NCBI GenBank assembly: GCA_013374505.1
Contig: QENJ01000085.1
Coordinates: 1 to 12,831 of the forward strand
Source: Candidatus Methanophagaceae archaeon
Lineage (GTDB): Archaea; Halobacteriota; Syntropharchaeia; Alkanophagales; Methanospirareceae
Direction: 5' to 3'
DNA length: 12,831 nt
Under the pieces are notes generated by a model, which worked only from the letters and a program-made list of their open reading frames with translations, was not told where the DNA came from and searched no databases. This document shows, one piece after another, positions 1-6,003 of the stretch. A program made the translations under genes and the position numbers. Position 1 is the first letter of the stretch. Each line of letters starts with the position of its first letter.

Positions 1-2
1 AA

Positions 3-65
3 GCAACCATGGTAGACCCTGCGACAGATGCAAAAGTGAAGAAGAACTATAAAGAACGTTCGTAA
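3..65 (+). CDS. possible 3' end of a plus-strand gene (partial, unidentified)
   Basis: A plus-strand frame is open from the left edge and stops at TAA 63-65. Its 20 codons end in a hydrophilic tail (PATDAKVKKNYKERS). If real, it is the C-terminus of a gene converging on ndk with a gap of about 43 nt. The family cannot be recognised. The minus strand here is also open but would give a Cys/Phe-rich sequence, which looks less like protein. The open stretch is too short to prove coding. Confidence 0.25.
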   Translation, partial: ATMVDPATDAKVKKNYKERS

Positions 66-108
66 GGCCACCCACATAAACGAATTCACGCATTGACACA
101 TGAACGCA

Positions 109-638
109 CTATGCCCATTCAATCACTTCGTAATTGTTCTTAATGACCTTTTTGGTGGGGTAGATTTCTTTAATAATCTCGTCCGGATCGACCCAAAGAC
201 AGATCTCTTTTTTTTTGCGGATTCTTCGGAGTCCGAGCAATGAATGACATTTTCCATAACGCCTTTTTTGTTAATCCTGCCGTATGCTCCGCGGATAGAA
301 ATCGGGTCTGCTTCGAGCGGATTCGTTGCACCGGCGATCCTTCGCACTTTTGCGATTGTGTCCTCCCCTTCATACACAAACACAAGTACGCGTTCATAGT
401 CAGGGCCATAGGTTTTACCGGAAAAATATTCATAAAGATCATCAAAAAACGGTTCGTCTATTAAATGCGCGTAATGCTGCTCCACAAGTTCCCGCGATAC
501 TTTGACAACCTTTGCACCAATAATCCTCAGACGTGCTTCTAAAAAGCGGGCGAGGATGTTCCCGGTCAATGATTTCACCAGTGCGTCTGGCTTCATAATA
601 ATCAGCGTGTATTGAAGTTTCTTTGTTGCTTCGGTCAT
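109..638 (-). CDS. ndk: nucleoside diphosphate kinase, frameshifted near the 3' end
   Basis: NDK moves the gamma phosphate between NTPs and NDPs through a phospho-His. All the usual active-site elements are present: K16 in MKPDA, Y56 in HYAH, R100 and T105 in RRIAGATNP, R116 in SIRGAYG, N130, and catalytic H133 in NVIHCSDSEES. The spacing between IRG and NVIH is longer than in textbook NDKs. The annotated frame runs off after ESAKKK into a basic tail ending at 123. In another frame the DNA after the A9 run (T9 at 208-216 on the plus strand) reads EICLWVDPDEIIKEIYP... and ends ...YEVIEWA with TAG at 109-111, which matches the normal NDK end after the ESAxxE motif. One extra A or two fewer restores a protein of about 175 residues. 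The start at 638 has an SD (AAGGTG, 647-652). The gene is last in the por-acd group, 68 nt below acdA with its own TATA-like box. The family call is firm; whether the frameshift is real is open. Confidence 0.88.
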
Positions 639-680
639 TACTTGTACACCTTTGTGGTTATATTTCCAATAGTATTATTC

Positions 681-696
681 AATATAAATATAAAAG
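681..696 (-). promoter_or_regulatory. TATA-like box ahead of ndk
   Basis: On the minus strand the acdA-ndk gap carries the AT-rich stretch CTTTTATATTTATATT, centred about 50 nt above the ndk ATG. Initiation about 25 nt downstream would start the transcript near 661, just above the SD at 652-647. This would let ndk be transcribed separately from acdA as well as by read-through. The call rests on composition and spacing alone. Confidence 0.4.
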
Positions 697-706
697 TATT
701 TAAAAC

Positions 707-2074
707 TTACATCTTACCGCCAGCTAAGACCGCAGCCGCCCTAGCTGCGCTTTCCGGTGTAAAGAAAACAGGCAAACCTTTTTTCTCCTCGAAATGCTTT
801 GCCATTCGCCTTGTAAACTTACCACCCGGACTACATATGAGTATCGGTTTATTGTATCTGTCTCTGATCACTTTCAGCTTATCTACCAGTCGTTCAGTAA
901 TTTCGGATGGACCCCATAGAACAATTACAATGACAATATCGTATTCGTCCCTCAAGCCCTCCTCAAGGGCAATAACGTAATGCTCATCAGTAACACTACT
1001 GGTCAGGTCTATGGGATTACCAGTAGCAGTGAAACCGGGCAGTTTGGCGCTCAAGCGTTTTCTCGTCGCCTCTGTAAGTCCGGTCACTTCAAGCCCCAAA
1101 CCTTCACAGGCATCAGCCATACTTACACCAACGCCACCACCATCCGTTACAATCAAAACCCTTTTGCCAGCGACCAGGTCATATGTGTTCAAAACCTTAC
1201 AGGCATCCTTTAACCCCTCATAGCCATCCACCTCGATTATCCCGGTCTTTTTAAATGCCGCTTTGTATATCTCATATCTACCGGATATTGCACCCGTATG
1301 TGATCTGGCAGCATGTACTCCCGCCTCCCTTTTACCAACCTTAACAGCAACAACGGGCTTTTTCTTTGTGCAGCGCGATGCCACCTCTACAAACCGCCTT
1401 CCGTCGTCTACCGATTCCATGTATAGGACAACAACCTTCGTTGCATCATCATCAACCAGGAAATCGAGGCAATCGGTCTCACCAACATCAACCCTATTCC
1501 CATAACTCACAATCCTTGCGACACCAATACCCTCTGACGCCAGCTCATCCACGATCATTTCAGCAAAAGAACCGCTTTGAGTGAGTATAGAGATCCTGCC
1601 TCTTTTGAGCCGCTTCACCCGTTCCACAGGTATAAAAAAAGTATCCAGCCTGGACACAGTATCATATATACCCAAACAGTTTGGACCGATGATCCGTATC
1701 CCTTTCCGCGCAACAATCTCTTTTAGCGCTTCTTCCAACCGTCGCCCGGAATCCCCGACCTCCTTGAAGCCCGCACTGACAATGATTGCACCCTTGACAT
1801 TTTCGACTGGCTTCAGGACACCCAACACTTTAGAGGCAGGTAATGCAAGGATAGCCACATCTATATCGTCCTTTATCTCGGTCATTGTGCGATAGCACTT
1901 ACGACCGTCAATAGATGGATATTTGGGATTTACCAGATAGATAGTCCCTCTAAAACCGATTCGCTTAAGGCTTTCCAAGATAATATGAGACGGTTTTCCG
2001 GGGGTTGGCGAAGCGCCAACAACGGCGATTGTTTTCGGGTTAAAGAAGAAGCTTATGTCTGTTCCAATACTCAT
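707..2074 (-). CDS. acdA: acetyl/acyl-CoA synthetase (ADP-forming), alpha subunit
   Basis: This is the CoA-binding, succinyl-CoA-ligase-like subunit of ADP-forming acyl-CoA synthetase. The enzyme converts acyl-CoA, ADP and Pi into free acid, CoA and ATP. The N-terminal Rossmann CoA-binding domain (about 1-130) has VVGASPTPGK and LVNPKYP. It is followed by IIGPNCLGIYD (128-138) and the ligase domains with ILTQSGSFAE. Catalytic H259 lies in AARSHTGAISG, the motif phosphorylated in this family and close in position to the known Pyrococcus alpha-subunit His. The length of 455 aa fits an alpha subunit alone; there is no ATP-grasp beta domain, and no beta gene is in the window. The ATG at 2074 follows a strong SD (AGGAGGG, 5 nt spacing) and overlaps the 3' end of porB by 35 nt, so translation is probably coupled. 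Its position after a complete por set suggests it harvests the acyl-CoA made there. The substrate (acetyl, branched or aryl) cannot be read from sequence. Confidence 0.92.
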   Translation of the reverse strand: MSIGTDISFFFNPKTIAVVGASPTPGKPSHIILESLKRIGFRGTIYLVNPKYPSIDGRKCYRTMTEIKDDIDVAILALPASKVLGVLKPVENVKGAIIVSAGFKEVGDSGRRLEEALKEIVARKGIRIIGPNCLGIYDTVSRLDTFFIPVERVKRLKRGRISILTQSGSFAEMIVDELASEGIGVARIVSYGNRVDVGETDCLDFLVDDDATKVVVLYMESVDDGRRFVEVASRCTKKKPVVAVKVGKREAGVHAARSHTGAISGRYEIYKAAFKKTGIIEVDGYEGLKDACKVLNTYDLVAGKRVLIVTDGGGVGVSMADACEGLGLEVTGLTEATRKRLSAKLPGFTATGNPIDLTSSVTDEHYVIALEEGLRDEYDIVIVIVLWGPSEITERLVDKLKVIRDRYNKPILICSPGGKFTRRMAKHFEEKKGLPVFFTPESAARAAAVLAGGKM

Positions 2075-2975
2075 TTACGCCCTCCTGAATCTTATTCAGT
2101 GCCGCCTCCTGTCTTACAGGTTTAAAGAGATGGGCGAACCTGCCCTGTACTTGTAGATATTCTTCCACAGGCTTAAATCTTTTGGGGACAACAGTATGTT
2201 TTAGATCGCCAGAAACAGCCTCTTTTAGTGCCCAAACGCCAGTATCAACCGCCAGTTTTGCTAGTTTTACCGTGTATGACGTGTCTATTCCCCAGCCAGG
2301 CGGGCACGGAGAAAGAGCGATAAACAGTTTTGGGCCGTTGTACTGTTCTGCCTTTTTGAATTTGTTAATCAAATCAACAGGGTGGGCTGGCGAGATAGTA
2401 GCAAGATAGGGCGGCTTGTGACTTCCCCAAATCGCAAATAGATCCTTCTTTACAAGTTCCGCACCCATTGGGCGTATCATACCGGGAGGGGTTGTGCCGG
2501 TCTTTGATGCAAATGGTGTTGCTCCTGACCACTGGACGCCGGTATTGCCATATGCCTCATTATCATAACAGATATAATAGAAGTCGAGGTTGCGGTTGAT
2601 AGCCCCCGAAGTAGAAGAAAGGCTCATATCGTAAGCAGCCCCATCTCCGGTCAATACAACCACCTTCAAATCCTCGTCCGGATCGAGCCTACCTTTTTTT
2701 ATTAAAATGTCCAGCGCATCCCGTATCCCTTGCGCTCCGGCTGGTGCACATGCCATTGCGGTATAAAGCCAAGAATTCTTAAATGGGGTATATGGATAGA
2801 TGGTAAGCAGCGTGAAACAACCGGCTGCATTTACTATTACTATCTTTTGTCCCAGTGCCTTCATACAGTGCCTCAAAGCCAAAAGTCCACCACAACCCGC
2901 ACAAGCTGGAGTGCCGGGGAGCACATTCTCTTCAGGCGGGATGCCTTTGATTGATTTTATACGTTCCACACCCAT
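2040..2975 (-). CDS. porB: 2-oxoacid (pyruvate) ferredoxin oxidoreductase, beta subunit
   Basis: This is the thiamine-pyrophosphate subunit of the oxidoreductase that decarboxylates a 2-oxoacid to acyl-CoA and passes electrons to ferredoxin. With the start chosen here it has 311 aa. Cysteines that would hold the proximal 4Fe4S cluster are visible: C25 and C28 (PACAGCGG), C53 (AAGCF) and C224 (LSPCPPGWG). The TPP/Mg motif is TGDGAAYDM (about 109-117) followed by ICYDNEAYGNTG. The NTGxQ and ATPF context resembles pyruvate-type enzymes, but a branched-chain substrate is not excluded. The start at 2975 lies 5 nt after the porA stop and has a purine-rich SD (AAAGGGG) about 8 nt upstream. An ATG at 3026 would add 17 Gly/Asp-rich residues and overlap porA by 46 nt without a good SD, so it was not chosen. 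The 3' end overlaps acdA. Confidence 0.92.
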   Translation of the reverse strand: MGVERIKSIKGIPPEENVLPGTPACAGCGGLLALRHCMKALGQKIVIVNAAGCFTLLTIYPYTPFKNSWLYTAMACAPAGAQGIRDALDILIKKGRLDPDEDLKVVVLTGDGAAYDMSLSSTSGAINRNLDFYYICYDNEAYGNTGVQWSGATPFASKTGTTPPGMIRPMGAELVKKDLFAIWGSHKPPYLATISPAHPVDLINKFKKAEQYNGPKLFIALSPCPPGWGIDTSYTVKLAKLAVDTGVWALKEAVSGDLKHTVVPKRFKPVEEYLQVQGRFAHLFKPVRQEAALNKIQEGVNEYWNRHKLLL

Positions 2976-2980
2976 ATCTT

Positions 2981-4201
2981 TTACCCCTTTCCCGCCATCC
3001 CCTTCAATCGCCCCATTTCCTGCCATTCCGTATCCGTATATAGTAGTTGAGCGGTTCCCGCATCTTCTGTATCAGCACCCGTAACCATCTTATTAATGAT
3101 GAACTCAAACTCGTCAGGGCTTATGTTTTTACCGCCAAGTCCGGCAATAAAAGATAGCAATAGTGGCCTATGTTTCTCATGGTATAGGCAACTGGCAATC
3201 TCAGAATGCAGAATCCCGCCCTTGCCTATGCTGATGTTCTGGTCTATGACCGCAACAGCCTTCTTACCAGTAACTGCAGCTTTTAGATCCGTCACAGGAA
3301 ATGGCCGTAAGAGCCGCAACCGCAAAAGCCCAGCCTTTAATCCTCGTTCTCTGGCTGCATTCACAGCCGCCTTGCCGAGAGTGGAGAAGGAGTTGGTCAT
3401 AACGAGAACATAATCAGCGTCGTCCAGCATATAGCCTTCGATGGTATCATAGTTTCGACCAAATCCGGTTTCGAATTCATCACAGACCTCTTTGTAGACC
3501 GCCAGCGCGTTTTGACTCGCCATATGCATCTGGTACTTGAAATATGAATACGCTAACCCGCCAAGTACTGCCGCGCTTTGGGCCATTGGTTGACTAGCCT
3601 TGAAAAAAGCGTGCTTCGGCTGATAAAGCGGCAGAAAATTTCTGACCTGCTCCACATCTGGCACCTCTACGGGTTCACGGGTAAACGAGAGATAAAAACC
3701 GTCCAGATTAACAAATATGGGTAGCAGCACCCGCTCGTCCTCTGCCAATCGGTATGCCATCAGGATAGAATCTAAAACCTCCTGGCAGGTCTCACAATGT
3801 ATCTGCAAAAATCCCGTGTCCCTTGCTGCTAGTACATCGTTATGGTCAGGCTCGAGTGTAATCGGAGAAGACAAGCCCCGCGATACATTTACCATCACCA
3901 GAGGTACTCGCCAGCCGGCCACTGCATAGAGCATCTCAAAACCATACAGAAGCCCTTGACTAGATGTAGCCGTAAAAGCACGAGCGCCCGTAGCAGAAGC
4001 AGATCCCGCTGCTGTTAGCATCGAATGCTCGGAGTCCATAGTAACGAACCTGCTATCCATAACGCCATTTGAAATCCACCCTGCCAATGTCTCGATAATC
4101 TCTGTCTGGGGCGTTATCGGATAGATAGGGATATAATCCACTTCGGCCAATCGCACCCCCCATGCAGCCGCGGCATTGCCTGTGAGCATCTCTTTTCTCA
4201 T
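2981..4201 (-). CDS. porA: 2-oxoacid (pyruvate) ferredoxin oxidoreductase, alpha subunit
   Basis: Alpha subunit of the same enzyme, 406 aa, the usual length. The N-terminal pyrimidine-binding domain carries the substrate motif IYPITPQTEI (about 26-35) and the conserved Glu in TMDSEHSM (E58) that pairs with TPP. These are followed by ATSSQGLLYGFEML and by VNVSRGLSSPITLEPDHNDVL. Domain II (about 255-370) shows the transketolase C-terminal-like LRLRLLRPFPV and VIDQNISIGKGG. The ATG at 4201 has no clear SD; the bases before it are AT-rich (CTATATAAA). An AT-rich box at about 4226-4237 lies about 30 nt above the ATG, so a leaderless transcript is possible. A 67-bp palindromic element separates this gene from porGD upstream, so porA may be transcribed partly on its own. 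Confidence 0.93.
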   Translation of the reverse strand: MRKEMLTGNAAAAWGVRLAEVDYIPIYPITPQTEIIETLAGWISNGVMDSRFVTMDSEHSMLTAAGSASATGARAFTATSSQGLLYGFEMLYAVAGWRVPLVMVNVSRGLSSPITLEPDHNDVLAARDTGFLQIHCETCQEVLDSILMAYRLAEDERVLLPIFVNLDGFYLSFTREPVEVPDVEQVRNFLPLYQPKHAFFKASQPMAQSAAVLGGLAYSYFKYQMHMASQNALAVYKEVCDEFETGFGRNYDTIEGYMLDDADYVLVMTNSFSTLGKAAVNAARERGLKAGLLRLRLLRPFPVTDLKAAVTGKKAVAVIDQNISIGKGGILHSEIASCLYHEKHRPLLLSFIAGLGGKNISPDEFEFIINKMVTGADTEDAGTAQLLYTDTEWQEMGRLKGMAGKG

Positions 4202-4236
4202 TTTATATAGAGTATAACTGCCTTCTATTTAATTTA

Positions 4237-4303
4237 AGACACTGATTTACACAGATTGCACTGATTTATTTTTATCTGTGTTAATCAGTGTTAATCTGTG
4301 TCT
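4237..4303. repeat. imperfect palindromic element of ACTGATT/ACAGATT units
   Basis: The element opens with AGACAC (4237-4242) and closes with GTGTCT (4298-4303). Inside, CACTGATTTACACAGAT (4240-4256) pairs with ATCTGTGTTAATCAGTG (4274-4290) with a single mismatch across a 17-nt loop. The right arm continues as two near-identical decamers, TTAATCAGTG and TTAATCTGTG (4281-4300). It fills most of the 122-nt gap between porGD and porA and codes for nothing visible. It resembles dispersed REP/MITE-like palindromes built of the same units that I recall from other genomes, but copy number cannot be seen here. In RNA it would form a hairpin. Confidence 0.65.
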
Positions 4304-4323
4304 ATAATTTATTTTCCCCCTTT

Positions 4324-5235
4324 TTATCCGGTCACCTTCTTGGCATGAACCTCCATTACCTTGCCTAAAGTATTTGTGGGACATTCCCCGACACAGATCA
4401 GGCAGCCCTTACAGTTATCGTAATCGGTATATGGATAGCCATCTTCATTTACTAAAATACAGCCATCTGGGCATCTGGCAACGCAGATCATACACCGGGT
4501 GCAGGCCTCGTAATTCCAGGCAGGTCTAAAAACGCGCCAGTTACCGGTCATTCGCAAGGGCGTATTGCCGGTAGCGTTTATAGCAGGACTGGAAATTTCT
4601 GCGGGTTCGAACGGTAGTGAGATAACAGTGCTCTTTTTTTTGTTTGTATCAATAGTTTTTAGTTCTATTTTTGCTGGTGTGATGGCATTGAAACAATATA
4701 GTGCAGCAGCTACGTTTTTATCTAAAAGTTTTCTGTCTGTTATGATCTCAGATAATACTTTTTCCACGGCAGCCTTTAAAGAATCTTCGCTAAGACCAAC
4801 GATCCTGGCGGCAACTCCGCCTGCAAGGGTGCTAAGGATCGGCATTCCTAGCATATCAAGCCCAATCTTCGTTATATCCAGTGTTATTACCTGGGCAGTG
4901 ATCTTATACACAGCCTTCGCCTCCGCTGGGCTATGGGTAGTGTTTATAAGTACTATGCCGCCCGGTTTAAGTCCTGATAGCGGCATCGTCAAAGGATCTT
5001 GCAACAGGGTTTCGTCCATGACTATCACAATATCTGGTTCTGGTATCACTCCTCGTTCCATGATGGGATCTTCGGATATGCGTGTAGAGGCAGCTACTGG
5101 TGCACCCCGCCTCTCGGCACCATACAATGGGAAGTCCTGAGCATAGTAGCCGTCCAAAAATGCCGCGGTACCCAGCACTTTACTGGCAACTCTTGCGCCC
5201 TGACCGCCCCTACCATGAAATCTCACCCTGTACAT
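4324..5235 (-). CDS. porG: 2-oxoacid ferredoxin oxidoreductase, fused gamma and delta subunits
   Basis: One 303-aa protein joins two subunits that are often separate. Residues 1 to about 185 are the gamma (PorG) catalytic domain: it opens MYRVRFHGRGGQGARVASK, followed by PLYGAERRGAPV, the typical acyl-CoA-side gamma motif. A variable linker of about 40 residues leads to the delta (PorD) ferredoxin domain, with two 4Fe4S motifs, CTRCMICVARCP and CKGCLICVGECP. It would link the catalytic core to ferredoxin. The ATG at 5235 was chosen because it begins directly at the conserved gamma N-terminus. The longer frame to 5331 adds 32 residues with no similarity to the family (NHYYPQCREV...). The SD is weak (an AAAGG lies too far upstream), but a TATA-like box about 37 nt above suggests a short-leader transcript. 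It is the first gene of the por-acd-ndk group. Confidence 0.9.
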   Translation of the reverse strand: MYRVRFHGRGGQGARVASKVLGTAAFLDGYYAQDFPLYGAERRGAPVAASTRISEDPIMERGVIPEPDIVIVMDETLLQDPLTMPLSGLKPGGIVLINTTHSPAEAKAVYKITAQVITLDITKIGLDMLGMPILSTLAGGVAARIVGLSEDSLKAAVEKVLSEIITDRKLLDKNVAAALYCFNAITPAKIELKTIDTNKKKSTVISLPFEPAEISSPAINATGNTPLRMTGNWRVFRPAWNYEACTRCMICVARCPDGCILVNEDGYPYTDYDNCKGCLICVGECPTNTLGKVMEVHAKKVTG

Positions 5236-5266
5236 TTTTAGTCTATAAACTTTCCTTTGCGTGCAT

Positions 5267-5277
5267 CCATAAAAAAG
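5267..5277 (-). promoter_or_regulatory. TATA-like box ahead of porGD
   Basis: Minus-strand CTTTTTTATGG is centred about 37 nt above the chosen porGD start, which would give a leader of roughly 10 nt. It supports the shorter start and a promoter for the whole por group. The rest of the gap up to the ridA stop (5278-5456) shows no gene, strong hairpin or T-run. Evidence is composition and spacing only. Confidence 0.3.
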
Positions 5278-5456
5278 ATATTCCTGGTAGCCGCAAACGA
5301 CTTCCCGACACTGAGGATAATAGTGGTTCACGGTGCATTTCCGTTTACTAACGAGTTGTTTGGTGTGAAGATTGCCAATGTAGCCATCGGGAACCCGTAG
5401 GTGCCAAATGAGCTATTATAGCGATGAGAACATAGAGTATTCTGAGAAACTACCGT

Positions 5457-5933
5457 TCACTGTGTTTTGACTGCGATCAGGGATATTTCAATCTCGACAT
5501 CTTTTGGTAACCGGGATACTTCGACCGCGCAGCGTGCTGGCGGGCGCTCCGAGAAGTATTCCGCGTAGACCTGGTTGATCCTGTTGAAGTTGTCCATGTC
5601 CGCTATGAATACCGAGACACTAACCACGTCGGTGTAGTCCATACCGGCTTCTGTAAGCACCGCACCGAGATTATCAAGCACCTGGCGTGTCTGCGCTTCT
5701 ATTGGGCCTCGTACTATATCGCCGGTCTCCGGATTGATTGGGATCTGACCAGAGCAGAAGAGCATATCTCCTACTTTGATCGCCTGGCTGTACGGCCCGA
5801 TAGCATTAGGTGCCGCTTTCGTTGCGATAACCTCCTTTGGTTGTGGTTCCTGCGGCGGTGGCTGCAGGCAGCCTATTGTCAAGACCCGGGCAACCAGCGA
5901 TAGCCCGCAAATGATGGTGATTCTTTTCTTCAT
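5457..5933 (-). CDS. ridA: RidA (YjgF/YER057c/UK114) family protein with signal peptide, putative lipoprotein
   Basis: RidA proteins hydrolyse reactive enamine/imine intermediates, releasing ammonia. Residues about 38-158 are a full RidA domain: IGPYSQAI (45-52), LFCSGQIP, the helix with QTRQVLDNLGAVLTEAG, and ARCAVEVSRLP, where R134 is the substrate-binding arginine. Ahead of it lies MKKRITIICG..., with a hydrophobic stretch ending LTIGC (C22) and a Pro/Gln-rich linker. This resembles a lipoprotein signal, with C22 as the lipid-anchored residue. R16 inside the hydrophobic core makes the signal imperfect. The ATG at 5933 was chosen because it begins the signal peptide. A GTG at 6017 inside the end of cheA would add 28 residues and bury the signal. 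No good SD is seen at either. The gene follows cheA in the same direction but has no evident chemotaxis link. Confidence 0.85.
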   Translation of the reverse strand: MKKRITIICGLSLVARVLTIGCLQPPPQEPQPKEVIATKAAPNAIGPYSQAIKVGDMLFCSGQIPINPETGDIVRGPIEAQTRQVLDNLGAVLTEAGMDYTDVVSVSVFIADMDNFNRINQVYAEYFSERPPARCAVEVSRLPKDVEIEISLIAVKTQ

Positions 5934-6003
5934 GGTTCTATCTGCTATACTATGATGTCCACTTATTTTTTTGCTGACTTTTTCAGTCTCTACTTTAAGG
6001 ATC

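Noticed and set aside
2976..3026. Upstream ATG for porB
   Set aside because: It overlaps porA and lacks a good SD; the ATG at 2975 has an SD and follows the porA stop by 5 nt.
4237..4303. CRISPR-like repeat
   Set aside because: The units are adjacent and palindromic with no spacers, and there are no cas genes nearby.
4565..5140. 191-codon plus-strand frame
   Set aside because: Antisense of porGD, which carries the gamma-subunit and 4Fe4S motifs.
5236..5331. Longer start for porGD (32 extra residues)
   Set aside because: The extension has no gamma-subunit character and the conserved N-terminus begins exactly at 5235.
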